DNA of 64,000 nt from Mycetocola_A sp015752285 (GTDB taxonomy: Bacteria; Actinomycetota; Actinomycetes; Actinomycetales; Microbacteriaceae): the NCBI RefSeq assembly GCF_015752285.1, contig NZ_JADOUY010000002.1:186001-250000 (forward strand). Direction: 5' to 3'. How positions within the stretch are numbered: the stretch's first letter is position 1; each line of letters starts with the position of its first letter. The position numbers and the translations under genes were made by a program. Below, one piece after another: positions 32,232 through 41,158 of the stretch. Under the pieces are notes generated by a model that was given only the letters and a program-made list of their open reading frames with translations, did no database searches and had not been told where the DNA came from.

Positions 32232-33065
32232 TCAAGGACGGGAGGTGTGCTCCAGGACGCGGCGATCGCGGACGGCCCACAGCGCGACGGCGCTCGCGGA
32301 CGCCACGTTGAGCGAATCGACGCCGTGCAGCATCGGGATGGTGACGAGGGAGTCGGCCGCGTCGAGGGCGGCAGTCGACAGGCCATCACCCTCGGCACCG
32401 AGGGTGAGTGCGATTCGTGCCGGCGGGTTCGCCGAGAACTCGTCGAGCGATATCGCCCGGTCGTCGAGGGCGAGTGCGGCCACGTGGAAACCAGCGGCCC
32501 CGAGGAGGCGTCGCGCCTCCGGCCATTCCGGCATCCGGGTCCACGGAACCTGGAGCACGGTGCCCATGCTGACCCGCACGCTGCGACGGTACAACGGGTC
32601 GGCGCAGCGCGGGGTGATCAGGACGGCGTCAGCACCGAGCCCCGCAACTGACCTGAAGATCGCCCCGACGTTCGTGTGGTCGACGATGTCTTCGAGGATC
32701 ACGATGCGGGTCGCGTGTTCCAGCAGATCGACCATCGCCGGCAGTTCGGGTCGCTGCATGGCAGCGAGGGCTCCGCGGTGCATGTGGTATCCGGTGAGCG
32801 ACTCGAGGACAGCGGACGAACCCACGTACACCGGAACATCGGGGAACTTCTCGAGCAGCGGAGCGACATCCGGCAGCCACTGCTCCTGCAGCAGCACCGA
32901 ACGCGGGGCGTGGCCGGCGGCTAACGCGCGAGCGATCACCTTGTGGGATTCGGCGATGTACAGTCCCCCGGCCGGCTCTGAGACCCGTCGGAGGGCGACG
33001 TCGGTGAGTCGCGCGTAGTCGGAGAGGCCGTCGACCCCGAGGTCGGTGATGGGGACGATCTGCAC
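32232..33065 (-). CDS. TrmH/SpoU-family RNA 2'-O-methyltransferase
   Basis: The 277-residue protein joins an N-terminal L30e-like substrate-binding domain (GGLYIAESHKVIARAL) with a knotted SPOUT catalytic domain. The three SpoU motifs are DHTNVGAIFRSVAGLGAD, LTLGAEGDGL and IPMLHGVDSLNVASASAV. It methylates a ribose in rRNA or tRNA using S-adenosylmethionine; the exact nucleotide cannot be read from sequence. The GTG at 33065 gives the family start (VQIVPITDLG). It is divergent from the sirtuin gene. Confidence 0.92.
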   Translation of the reverse strand: MQIVPITDLGVDGLSDYARLTDVALRRVSEPAGGLYIAESHKVIARALAAGHAPRSVLLQEQWLPDVAPLLEKFPDVPVYVGSSAVLESLTGYHMHRGALAAMQRPELPAMVDLLEHATRIVILEDIVDHTNVGAIFRSVAGLGADAVLITPRCADPLYRRSVRVSMGTVLQVPWTRMPEWPEARRLLGAAGFHVAALALDDRAISLDEFSANPPARIALTLGAEGDGLSTAALDAADSLVTIPMLHGVDSLNVASASAVALWAVRDRRVLEHTSRP

Positions 33066-33182
33066 GAGATTCCTTCGGCTGGGGTGGCGTAGTCTCTGAG
33101 GAACGACCGGGCGACGGATGCTGAAACAATTCCGACACGACGGTTGTTCACCCTCGTGACAGTCGCGGGTTTCGGAGGCAGC

Positions 33183-34031
33183 ATGACCATGATCGCGGGA
33201 TCGACCCCTGAGCTCGACGAACAAGGGCTCGATGCAGCCTACGCCGTCCTCCGGGGCGGCACGTTCGCCGTGCTGACCGGTGCCGGTGTGAGCACCGATT
33301 CCGGCATCCCCGACTACCGGGGAGCTGGAGCACCGAAGCGCACCCCGATGACGGTTTCCCAGTTCCTGCTCAATGACGCGTCGCGCCGGCGATACTGGGC
33401 CGGCAGTCACCTTGGCTGGGCGATGTTCGACGCTGCACGGCCCAACTCAGGCCACCGGATGCTCGCCACCCTGGAAGACCACGGGCTGGTCAACGGCGTC
33501 GTGACGCAGAACGTCGATGGACTGCACGTGCGCGCCGGGTCGAAACGGGTCGTCGATCTGCACGGGTCGATGGACCGCGTGCACTGCCTGGACTGCGGCC
33601 AGACCTTCGCCCGGGCGAGCATCGCGTCAAGGATCGACCGGGAGAACCCATGGCTCTCGAACCCGGACGCTGTCACCCTCAACCCGGACGGCGACGCCGA
33701 AGTCGCTCGCGTCGACGACTTCATCCCGCCGGTCTGCTCCGTCTGCGGAGGTCATCTCAAGCCCGATGTCGTGTTTTTCGGGGAGTTCGTCCCGACAGAC
33801 AAGTTCGCAGAAGCGAGGGATCTGATCGCGACCGCTGACGCCCTCGTCATCGCCGGTTCGTCGCTTGTCGTGAACTCCGGCATCCGTCTTCTCGAGCACG
33901 CCCGCCGCAACAAGCTCCCGATCGTGATCATCAACCGTGGCGCGACGAAGGGCGATTCACGGGCGACAGTCAAACTCGACTCCGGAGCGTCTGAGACCCT
34001 CGCCGCGCTCGCGGAACGACTGCTCGACTGA
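33183..34031 (+). CDS. cobB: NAD-dependent protein deacylase, sirtuin (Sir2/CobB family)
   Basis: It removes acyl groups from protein lysines, using NAD. The 282-residue protein shows GAGVSTDSGIPDYRG (33-47), TQNVDGLH, the catalytic histidine His127 in VDLHGSM, and a zinc site of CLDC (135-138) and CSVC (185-188). The NAD-binding VIAGSSLVVNSG follows. The ATG at 33183 has a ggagg ribosome site; an upstream ATG at 33144 is less likely. The specificity (acetyl or longer acyl) cannot be decided from sequence. Confidence 0.94.
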   Translation: MTMIAGSTPELDEQGLDAAYAVLRGGTFAVLTGAGVSTDSGIPDYRGAGAPKRTPMTVSQFLLNDASRRRYWAGSHLGWAMFDAARPNSGHRMLATLEDHGLVNGVVTQNVDGLHVRAGSKRVVDLHGSMDRVHCLDCGQTFARASIASRIDRENPWLSNPDAVTLNPDGDAEVARVDDFIPPVCSVCGGHLKPDVVFFGEFVPTDKFAEARDLIATADALVIAGSSLVVNSGIRLLEHARRNKLPIVIINRGATKGDSRATVKLDSGASETLAALAERLLD

Positions 34032-34045
34032 GCGACCGGTTCGGG

Positions 34046-34633
34046 TTATCGGCGACCGGCCTCTGTCGTCGTCCAGACCGACTCGATGACGCGGTCGAGC
34101 TGAGCGACGGTCTCGCGCCAGGTCTCAGCTGACACGCTTGCCGCGTCCTCGGCGTGCAGGGCGATGACCGGCTGGTCGGCGACGCTGTCACCGAGCAACG
34201 CCCGCTGCTGGGCACCGGAGACACCGACCATCACGTCGACGGAACGCATCATCCACGCCCGGGTGAAGCGGCGCCGCCACGGCCACACGGCCAACCGGGT
34301 CGCGAGACTCGCGCCCTTCGGTACGTGAGGTGTTCCTCCTGCCGTGATCAGTCCGAAGCGGCGACCGATTCCTGACAGGCCGGGTGCCGGCGAGAAGACG
34401 ACGTCGGCCCCGATCGAGTTGAGTCTGCGTCCGGTCGTCAGCTCGGCAGGGCTGGTCGGTGATGGCAGAAGTTCCCACGGCAGGTCGGGCAGCAGGTCGA
34501 GTGCTGTCGACGGCCCGACGATCATCACGAACGGACGCCGCTCGGCGAGAGCACCCACGATTCCGCGCGTCATCCGGCTGAGCTGATCATCGGGATCGGC
34601 GGTCACCCAGCGACAATCCACGAGGAGTTTCAC
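34046..34633 (-). CDS. Truncated GT-B glycosyltransferase-like protein (N-terminal domain only)
   Basis: The 195-residue protein resembles the N-terminal Rossmann domain of GT4 glycosyltransferases: the start MKLLVDCRWVTADPDD with SRMTRGIVGAL, then GADVVFSPAPG, GRRFGLITA and a SVDVMVGVSGAQQRAL segment that usually ends the domain. The donor-binding C-terminal domain is missing, but the last helix (SAETWRETVAQLDRVIESV) looks like the terminal helix of a complete GT-B enzyme. It is thus an internal deletion, functional or decaying. The GTG start overlaps the alpha/beta hydrolase stop (GTGA), so it is still translationally coupled. Confidence 0.75.
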   Translation of the reverse strand: MKLLVDCRWVTADPDDQLSRMTRGIVGALAERRPFVMIVGPSTALDLLPDLPWELLPSPTSPAELTTGRRLNSIGADVVFSPAPGLSGIGRRFGLITAGGTPHVPKGASLATRLAVWPWRRRFTRAWMMRSVDVMVGVSGAQQRALLGDSVADQPVIALHAEDAASVSAETWRETVAQLDRVIESVWTTTEAGRR

Positions 34634-35526
34634 TCGGGCTCCTCGGCGAGGAATGCCCGGATGAGGTCGGCGGCTGGACCGGGGACCTCGTAGTGGATGA
34701 GGTGTCCGACGTCTGGAAGGATCTCGAGGGTGGCGTCGGGGAAGGCGTCGACGAGACGGTGCTGGGCGTCGACGGGCGTGATGTCGTCGCGGTCAGCGGC
34801 GATCAGCAGGGTCCGGTCGACGACGCGTGCGGCGAACTCGCTGACGTCGTTGCCGACGGATGCCCGGAAGGCTTCGAGTACGACGGCGCGGTTGCCGAAC
34901 GCGCTGAAGTAGAGGTCGTGCTGGTTGTGGATCCATCGACGCAGGTCCCTGTTTCTGGTCTTCGCCATGGTCTCGCTCATCACGCGGACGATGATGCGGT
35001 TGCGCAGAAGCGCGAATCCGAGTGGCTCGGGCAGCCACGCCCCCATCTGGTAGTAGAAGACGGCGAGGCGTGTGAGGATGCCGCGTGGCCCGGCGAGGGC
35101 AGGAGCGGCGATCGGGTTGACCAGGATCACCCGCGGTGCGCGGAGCGCTGTTCGAGCCAGCGACGCCGACACGATGATCGAACCGAACGAGTGGCCGAGG
35201 ATCACCGGGGCAACAGGCAGGTCGATGGCGGCGACGAACGAGTTCAACCAGGCACCGTAACCGTCGATGTCGTGGGTGCCGGGAAGCGGCTCGGATTCGC
35301 CGAAACCGGGCAGGTCAGGGCTGAGGATATGGAAACCCTCGAGGTGCGCAACGACGGGTTCGAGCCCGTGGTGGTCACCGCGGAATCCGTGGACCATCAC
35401 CAGAGTGGGCCGGTCGGACGGCGTGCCGTATTCCCAGTAGCTGGTGAGGCTTCCGCCGACGGAGATGGAGCGACGGGCGACCGGGATGCGATCGAGGCGC
35501 GCGGCGTACGGTGAACGAACTGTCAT
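34630..35526 (-). CDS. Alpha/beta hydrolase
   Basis: This 298-residue alpha/beta hydrolase has the oxyanion region VMVHGFRGDHHGL, DLPGFGESE, the nucleophile elbow GHSFGS, the catalytic acid in IAADRDDITP, and the histidine in VGHLIHYE. It belongs to the large MhpC-like group, with no clear substrate. It starts with ATG at 35526 and overlaps the GT-like gene downstream. It is divergent from treS with about 116 bp of intergenic DNA. Confidence 0.9.
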   Translation of the reverse strand: MTVRSPYAARLDRIPVARRSISVGGSLTSYWEYGTPSDRPTLVMVHGFRGDHHGLEPVVAHLEGFHILSPDLPGFGESEPLPGTHDIDGYGAWLNSFVAAIDLPVAPVILGHSFGSIIVSASLARTALRAPRVILVNPIAAPALAGPRGILTRLAVFYYQMGAWLPEPLGFALLRNRIIVRVMSETMAKTRNRDLRRWIHNQHDLYFSAFGNRAVVLEAFRASVGNDVSEFAARVVDRTLLIAADRDDITPVDAQHRLVDAFPDATLEILPDVGHLIHYEVPGPAADLIRAFLAEEPE

Positions 35527-35597
35527 GGGGAATTCCAGTTTAGGCTTTTCGCTCGCGGGAACCGAACCATCCCGCCTTTAGACTGCCTACACTCCCA

Positions 35598-35618
35598 CGC
35601 GGGGACACACGCCCCGCG
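35598..35618. promoter_or_regulatory. GC-rich hairpin in the treS 5' leader
   Basis: CGCGGGG and CCCCGCG flank ACACACG, 24 bp before the treS GTG. It could be a leader hairpin or an operator; no ligand or regulator can be named. Confidence 0.35.
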
Positions 35619-35642
35619 CCCCCGAAACGGAATCGGTTCCCC

Positions 35643-37391
35643 GTGACATTCACCGCTCCCATTCAACTTCCCGGACTCGCCCGAGACCCGTTGTGGTATC
35701 GCCGGGCGATCTTCTACGAGGTCATGGTGCGGGCGTACGTCGACAGCAACGGCGACGGAGCTGGTGACCTGCAGGGGCTGACCTCGCGGCTGGATTATCT
35801 GCAATGGCTCGGTGTCGACGCTCTCTGGCTCCCCCCGTTCTTCACGTCGCCGCTGCGAGACGGTGGCTACGACGTCTCCGACTACCGGTCGATCCTTCCG
35901 GAGTTCGGCACCGTCGACGAGTTCAAGGACCTCGTTACCAAGGCGCACGAACGCAACATGCGCATCATCATCGACCTCCCGCTCAACCACACTTCCGACC
36001 AGCACGAGTGGTTCCAGGAATCCCGTGAGGATCCGGACGGGCCGTACGGGGACTTCTATGTCTGGAGCGACACCGACGAGAAGTGGCCGGACATCCGGAT
36101 CATCTTCACCGACACCGAGGACTCCAACTGGGCTTTCGACCCGGTTCGGCGACAGTTCTTCTTCCATCGTTTCTTCTCGCACCAGCCCGACCTCAACTTC
36201 GAGAACCCGGCCGTCCACGACGCCATGTTCGACGTCATCCGGTTCTGGCTCGACATGGGAGTCGACGGCTTCCGGCTCGATGCGATCCCTTACCTGTACG
36301 AATCGGACGAGGGCAATGGTGAAGGCGAACCGAAGACGCACGCCTTCATCAAGACGCTCCGTGCCATGGTCGATCTGGAGTATCCCGGCCGCGTGATGAT
36401 CGCCGAAGCCAACCAGTGGCCCCGCGAGGTCGCCGCTTTCTTCGGCACAGACGAGGAACCCGAATGCCACATGGCCTTCGACTTCCCGGTCATGCCCCGC
36501 ATCTTCTATTCATTGAGGTCGCAGCAGGCTGAGGAACTGGTCCGGATGCTCTCCGAAACGACGGATATTCCCGCCTGGGCCGGGTGGGCCGTCTTCCTGC
36601 GCAACCACGACGAACTCACTCTCGAGATGGTGAGCGAGGAATACCGGCAGGCGATGTACGGCTGGTACGCATACGATCCACGGATGCGCGCGAACATCGG
36701 GATCCGTCGCCGTCTCGCTCCCCTGCTCGACAATTCCCGGGCCGAACTCGAACTCGCCCACGCGTTGCTGTTCTCGCTGCCGGGGAGCCCATTCATCTAT
36801 TACGGCGATGAGATCGGCATGGGCGACAACATCTGGCTCGCCGACCGTGACGCGTCTCGCACGCCGATGCAGTGGACGCCTGACCGCAATGCCGGATTCT
36901 CTTCGGCAGATCCAGGCAAGCTGTACCTGCCGGTAGTGCAGTCGCTCGTCTACAACTACACCCTCGTCAACGTCGAGTCCCAGCTGGCCCAGTCCCGGTC
37001 GCTCCTGCACTGGGTTCGCAACGTCATCCACGTGCGCAAGGGGCACCCGGCTTTCGGGCTCGGGAGCATCGACGTGGTGTCGAACGATCACGAATCGGTT
37101 CTGAGTTTCGTCCGACGGTACGAGGGAACCGGTGGCCATGTCGGCGGTCACATCGGCGACGAAAAGGAAGAGATCCTCTGCGTCTTCAGCTTCTCGCACC
37201 ACCCGATCGCGACGACGGTCGTGGCGCCTGACCTGGCCGGATGTCGACTCTTCGACCTTTTCGGTGGAGGAGAGTTCCCGTCTTTCGACGAGCACGGGTC
37301 CGTGACCCTCACCATCGCGACCCAGAGTTTCTATTGGCTGCACGTGGCGAGACCGGACGACTCGCCGTTCTCGCAGAGGCGCCACTCGTGA
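35643..37391 (+). CDS. treS: Trehalose synthase / maltose alpha-D-glucosyltransferase TreS
   Basis: TreS interconverts maltose and trehalose and in many actinobacteria feeds the GlgE alpha-glucan route. The 582-residue GH13 protein shows GGYDVSDYRSI, DLPLNHTSDQHEWF, the nucleophile Asp in DGFRLDAIPYLY, the acid/base Glu in MIAEANQWP and FLRNHDELTLE. The barrel is followed by a C-terminal beta domain. No maltokinase (Pep2) is fused or adjacent, so how its product enters GlgE is not shown here. The gene has a GTG start and overlaps the next gene by 4 bp. Confidence 0.95.
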   Translation: MTFTAPIQLPGLARDPLWYRRAIFYEVMVRAYVDSNGDGAGDLQGLTSRLDYLQWLGVDALWLPPFFTSPLRDGGYDVSDYRSILPEFGTVDEFKDLVTKAHERNMRIIIDLPLNHTSDQHEWFQESREDPDGPYGDFYVWSDTDEKWPDIRIIFTDTEDSNWAFDPVRRQFFFHRFFSHQPDLNFENPAVHDAMFDVIRFWLDMGVDGFRLDAIPYLYESDEGNGEGEPKTHAFIKTLRAMVDLEYPGRVMIAEANQWPREVAAFFGTDEEPECHMAFDFPVMPRIFYSLRSQQAEELVRMLSETTDIPAWAGWAVFLRNHDELTLEMVSEEYRQAMYGWYAYDPRMRANIGIRRRLAPLLDNSRAELELAHALLFSLPGSPFIYYGDEIGMGDNIWLADRDASRTPMQWTPDRNAGFSSADPGKLYLPVVQSLVYNYTLVNVESQLAQSRSLLHWVRNVIHVRKGHPAFGLGSIDVVSNDHESVLSFVRRYEGTGGHVGGHIGDEKEEILCVFSFSHHPIATTVVAPDLAGCRLFDLFGGGEFPSFDEHGSVTLTIATQSFYWLHVARPDDSPFSQRRHS

Positions 37392-38131
37392 GCGACGACA
37401 TGTCGGTGGTGCGCCATACCGTTGCCCCCGTGGAGATAACAACCGTCGCTCAGTGGGCCGAGACCCTCGCCGTCTTCGACCTCGAGACAACCGGGATAGA
37501 CGTCGTGACGAGCCGGATCGTGAGTGCGAACGTCAGTCTCCTCGACGGCCGGGGTGACGTTGTCCGCCGCAGCGACTGGCTGGCAGACCCCGGGGTTCCC
37601 ATCCCTGAGCAGGCGACCGCTGTCCACGGCATCACCACCGAACGTGCGCGTGCTGAAGGACGCCCGGCCCCTCTCGTGGTCGCCGAGATCGTCGCAGCGC
37701 TGCGGAGTTACTTTGATGCGGGCATCCCCGTCGTGGTCTACAACGCGCCATACGACCTCTCCCTGCTGTTCCACGAGGCCGAACGCCACCGCGTGGCGCC
37801 GCTGGTGAATCCGTTCCCGGTAATCGACCCCCTGGTCATCGACAAAGCCGTCGACCGCTACCGCAAGGGCAAGCGCACGCTCGTGGCCGCTGCCTTCCAC
37901 TACGGCGTCGAGCTCACGGACGCCCATGACGCCGGTGCGGATGCCATAGCCGCCGGGCGAGTCGCCCAGGCGATCGCTCGCACCCATTCCCGTGCCCTCG
38001 ACGTCGACGCCATCGAACTGCACCGCCTCCAGGAGAGCTGGTGCGAGGACCAGGCCGTGAGCTTCCAGGACTACATGCGCCGCAACCGTGACGCCACTTT
38101 CGTGGCGTCAACCGGGTGGCCGGTGCGCTGA
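37388..38131 (+). CDS. DEDDh 3'-5' exonuclease (DNA polymerase III epsilon-like)
   Basis: This 247-residue protein carries the DEDDh exonuclease motifs: ExoI FDLETTG, the HGITTE segment, ExoII VVYNAPYDLSLLF, and ExoIII with the catalytic histidine in DAHDAGADAIA. The rest of the C-terminus is charged and has no polymerase or UvrC domain. It may be a small proofreading subunit or a repair exonuclease. The GTG at 37388 overlaps the treS stop (GTGA); ATG 37400 is an alternative. The treS association suggests only shared transcription. Confidence 0.9.
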   Translation: MSDDMSVVRHTVAPVEITTVAQWAETLAVFDLETTGIDVVTSRIVSANVSLLDGRGDVVRRSDWLADPGVPIPEQATAVHGITTERARAEGRPAPLVVAEIVAALRSYFDAGIPVVVYNAPYDLSLLFHEAERHRVAPLVNPFPVIDPLVIDKAVDRYRKGKRTLVAAAFHYGVELTDAHDAGADAIAAGRVAQAIARTHSRALDVDAIELHRLQESWCEDQAVSFQDYMRRNRDATFVASTGWPVR

Positions 38132-38232
38132 CCGCATACGGCCGTGACCGTGTCTGCGCTGACCTGACGGGAAGGCAACTGCGAGGAGACGTTTTCGAGG
38201 TCAAGCGTCAGCGGGTCGCGCGTCGGGCGGCG

Positions 38233-38802
38233 TTAGTCGCTGAATACGTGCTCTTCGACGATGACGCCCGACCGGAACGAGCGCGAAACCGTCAGCACGA
38301 GTGCTCGCGGTTCGTAGGGTGCGTTGCCGAAAAGTGGGATTCCTGAGCCGAAAGCGAAAGGATTCCTTTTCAGCACCAGGCGGTCGATCTCCGGCAGCAG
38401 CGCACCCGCGAGTTCTCCCCCACCGCAGAGCCAAATGTCGAGCCCGTTTTCCTTCTTCAGATCACGGACCGTAGACAACGGATCGTTCGTCATGGTGATT
38501 GACGAGTCGAGGTCGCGAATATGTCGGCTCGCAACGAACTGGCGCAGGTGGGGGTATGGACTGGTGATGCCGATCTCCAGCGCGGGGATGAGGGTGTTCC
38601 ACCCCATGATGACCGTGTCGAATTGTGTTCGCGGTGGCTCGATGCCGAGGCCGGACAGGGTGTGCCCAGGAAGTGCGTCAGCGTACTCACCAAAGATCAC
38701 TGACGCGTGATCGCCTTCGGCGCGGAACGCGTCGAATCCGCCGCCTGGTTCGGCAATGTAACCGTCGAGACTGACGGCCACGTAGTAAACAAGTTCGCGC
38801 AT
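38233..38802 (-). CDS. Dihydrofolate reductase/RibD-like reductase
   Basis: The 189-residue protein belongs to the RibD C-terminal / DHFR-fold family: it begins MRELVYYVAVSLDGYIAEPGGGF and has VIMGWNTL, a DPLSTVRDLKKENG region and the LWLCGGGELAGALLPE motif that binds NADPH. Such small stand-alone members are usually of unknown substrate. The ATG at 38802 has a ggag ribosome site. It is divergent from a TetR gene and its upstream region has a palindrome, so its expression is probably controlled by that TetR. Confidence 0.88.
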   Translation of the reverse strand: MRELVYYVAVSLDGYIAEPGGGFDAFRAEGDHASVIFGEYADALPGHTLSGLGIEPPRTQFDTVIMGWNTLIPALEIGITSPYPHLRQFVASRHIRDLDSSITMTNDPLSTVRDLKKENGLDIWLCGGGELAGALLPEIDRLVLKRNPFAFGSGIPLFGNAPYEPRALVLTVSRSFRSGVIVEEHVFSD

Positions 38803-38815
38803 ACTGACTCCAATC

Positions 38816-38829
38816 ACGACATTTGTCGT
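38816..38829. promoter_or_regulatory. Operator palindrome between RibD-like and TetR genes
   Basis: ACGACA-TT-TGTCGT is perfectly symmetric and lies between the divergent genes, 14 bp upstream of the reductase start. This is the usual place for a TetR operator. Binding is inferred. Confidence 0.55.
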
Positions 38830-38860
38830 AGTTAGAGTACAACAGGCGTCGTGGTTCGGG

Positions 38861-38866
38861 TAGCAT
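38861..38866 (+). promoter_or_regulatory. Predicted -10 element of the TetR gene (leaderless)
   Basis: TAGCAT lies 7 nt before the ATG at 38874. The spacing fits a leaderless transcript. No good -35 is visible. Confidence 0.4.
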
Positions 38867-38873
38867 CGTGTCC

Positions 38874-39440
38874 ATGGTTCGCAACGACGATCGACGTTCA
38901 GCGCTTGCCGACGCAGGTATTCGCGTTCTTGCGGAGGAGGGCGCTCGTGGCCTCACTCACCGTGCTGTCGATGCCGCCGCAGGCACCCCGAGGGGAACCG
39001 CCTCTAATTATTTTGCGACTCGCGACGCCCTGATCACCGCGTTGGTCGATCGGATCGAAGAGAGACTCGCCCCCAACCCAGACACCGTCGCGCCGCCTCT
39101 CGGGCGCGCACCGGACCGTGCCCTGTTCGCCGAGTATCTGCGCGACGTCGTTCGGCGGCTCAGCGCAGACCCGCATGTGTCGCTCGCGCTGTTCGAGCTA
39201 AGGCTCGAAGCATCGCGGCGCCCAAGCGTTGCAGAAACACTCGGGGCGTGGAGGCGGCGAGCATTCGAAGACGATGTCGCCTTCAACTCGAGCGCTGGCC
39301 TTCCCGGAGGGCGAATCGAGCTGGCCTTGTTCCACTATGCAATTGACGGAATCATGCTTGACCGTCTCACAACTCCCATCGACGACAACCTGTCGATCGA
39401 CACTGTCGTGGACGAGTTCGTCACCCGACTCCTCCGCTGA
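38874..39440 (+). CDS. TetR-family transcriptional regulator
   Basis: This 188-residue regulator has a TetR-type HTH at about residues 10-50 (ALADAGIRVLAEEGARGLTHRAV, then TASNYFATRDALI) and a helical C-terminal domain. I use the ATG at 38874; a GTG 6 bp upstream is in the same frame. Gene order and the ACGACA/TGTCGT palindrome suggest it represses the divergent RibD-like reductase and possibly itself. The inducer is unknown. Confidence 0.92.
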   Translation: MVRNDDRRSALADAGIRVLAEEGARGLTHRAVDAAAGTPRGTASNYFATRDALITALVDRIEERLAPNPDTVAPPLGRAPDRALFAEYLRDVVRRLSADPHVSLALFELRLEASRRPSVAETLGAWRRRAFEDDVAFNSSAGLPGGRIELALFHYAIDGIMLDRLTTPIDDNLSIDTVVDEFVTRLLR

Positions 39441-39561
39441 GACAGTCGTCGACCGTCCAGCATTAAACGTTGACACCTCCGGCCAGCACAAGTCAGTCAC
39501 TCCCATTGGCGGGTCCGATCTGTCGAGGTCGGATGTCGGTGGTCCCCGAGAAAATAGGGGC

Positions 39562-41052
39562 ATGCAAGAGCTCCTTGATCCACCGCAGGATGCAGACGAC
39601 GACGTCGATCCGGCACTCGCTGTGATGTTCGACGACGGTCCGATCGAACCGCCATTGAGCTCAGCGCGGGCGAATGCTGTCAGCGCTCTCGTTGACGAAG
39701 TCGCTGCTTCGGATCGCGACCAGGCGAAGCTCATGGCCTGGCAGGTGGAACGGATCGATGAGGCCAGGCGACTCGCCGAGATCACCGAACACGGCGTACT
39801 CACGTTCGGGTCGACGCTCACAGAATCCCAGCGCCGCGAGATGGCACGCAGGTCCCTGATCGCGGAACTCGCCTGCGCGTTGCGGATGCCTGAGGCGACG
39901 GTGAGAGGAATGCTCGCAGACAGTGAGGCCCTGATGAGCCGGTTGCCTGCAACGATGGACGCGCTTCGGGGCGGTGAGATTTCGTACCGGCACGCCCGGG
40001 TGATCGTCGACCAGATTTCCACCCTCAACCCCGATGCGGCGTCGGCTCTTGAACAACAGGCCCTGCCGTTCGCGAAGGCTCTGACCGTGCCGCAGTTCAC
40101 GTCGAAGGCACGGCTGCTCCGCGAGCGCCTGGACGAGGAGTCAATCGCCGCACGCGTCGCGAAATCAGCGAAGGACCGCCGACTCGACTTCGAACCTGCT
40201 GCCGACGGTATGGCGTGGTTGAGTCTCTACACGACCGCCCCGGAGGCGTCGTCGATCTTCACGGCCATTCGTGACCGGGCGGATGTCTTGCGCAAGAAAC
40301 CAGGTGAAGAGCGAACCCTGCCGCAACTCAGCGTCGATGTCTGTGCCGATGCGCTGGCGGCGGCTCTGTCTGGCGATCTCCTCAGTGGCCTCACTGGCCC
40401 CACTGACCCCACTGACCTCACTGACCCCGCTCCACAGGCTGAGATCAGCCCGTCGATCGGTTCAGGCTTTGCATTCAGCCGGATCCGCCCCACCGTCGTC
40501 GTAACCGTGCCGGCGCTGACGCTCCTCGGCTGGGGTGACCAACCCGCCACCCTCGATGGCTACGGTCCCATCGACGCGAAGACCGCCCGACTCCTCGCCG
40601 GTCAGGCCGCAACCTGGAACCGGATGCTGACCGATCCGAAGACGGGTGCTCCGATCGCCCTCGATTCCACGACATATCGACCGAGCAAGGCGATGCGGCG
40701 CTACCTTCGTTATGTCGACGGAACGTGCCGGTTCCCTGGGTGTCGTCGTGCCGCTCGTCATTGCGATCTCGACCATACGAAAGATCACCAATTCGGCGGA
40801 GCGACCCAGTGCGAGAACCTGTCGCACCTCTGTCCGAAACATCACCGGCTGAAACATCAGACCATCTGGCGGGCGGAACAACTCAGCGCCGGCGCGCTGC
40901 GCTGGACCTCACCAGGAGGACGGACGTACGTCACACAGCCAGACATTATTCTGTCGGTGCCAGGCCCTCCCCGGGAGAAGCAGACGTCGCCACCGCAGCA
41001 GTCGCAGCAGTCTCAGCCGAATGGCTGCGTGGACGATACTCCCCCGTTCTGA
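39562..41052 (+). CDS. DUF222 / 13E12-type protein with C-terminal HNH endonuclease domain
   Basis: The 496-residue protein belongs to a family found in many copies in actinobacterial genomes. Residues about 60-270 are the DUF222 helical region, and an HNH nuclease domain spans about 385-440: RYVDGTCRFPGC, then CDLDHTKD with the catalytic histidine and CPKHHRLKH. A 9-bp tandem repeat encodes LTGPTDPTDLTD between them. The start at ATG 39562 is chosen because the frame upstream is a non-coding extension. The biological role is not established; the strong hairpin at 41111 ends it. Confidence 0.88.
   Translation: MQELLDPPQDADDDVDPALAVMFDDGPIEPPLSSARANAVSALVDEVAASDRDQAKLMAWQVERIDEARRLAEITEHGVLTFGSTLTESQRREMARRSLIAELACALRMPEATVRGMLADSEALMSRLPATMDALRGGEISYRHARVIVDQISTLNPDAASALEQQALPFAKALTVPQFTSKARLLRERLDEESIAARVAKSAKDRRLDFEPAADGMAWLSLYTTAPEASSIFTAIRDRADVLRKKPGEERTLPQLSVDVCADALAAALSGDLLSGLTGPTDPTDLTDPAPQAEISPSIGSGFAFSRIRPTVVVTVPALTLLGWGDQPATLDGYGPIDAKTARLLAGQAATWNRMLTDPKTGAPIALDSTTYRPSKAMRRYLRYVDGTCRFPGCRRAARHCDLDHTKDHQFGGATQCENLSHLCPKHHRLKHQTIWRAEQLSAGALRWTSPGGRTYVTQPDIILSVPGPPREKQTSPPQQSQQSQPNGCVDDTPPF
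40391..40426 (+). repeat. Tandem 9-bp repeat within the HNH gene
   Basis: Four near-identical 9-mers (TCACTGGCC, CCACTGACC, CCACTGACC, TCACTGACC) encode L-T-G, P-T-D, P-T-D, L-T-D units. This in-frame microsatellite lies in the linker before the HNH domain and could vary in length between strains. Confidence 0.75.
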
Positions 41053-41110
41053 CGCTCCCCTTCGTTCCTCGGTCATCCCGCTCCCGCCAGCGCACTCCCG
41101 CATACAACAA

Positions 41111-41140
41111 AAGACCCGCGGTCCGAGGACCGCGGGTCTT
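41111..41140. terminator. Perfect bidirectional terminator hairpin
   Basis: AAGACCCGCGGTCC pairs with GGACCGCGGGTCTT over 14 bp with a 2-nt centre (GA), so it may form a slightly shorter stem with a larger loop. It stands between the converging HNH and rpmE2 genes. Confidence 0.9.
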
Positions 41141-41158
41141 TCTGAAAAGTGTTGGTGC

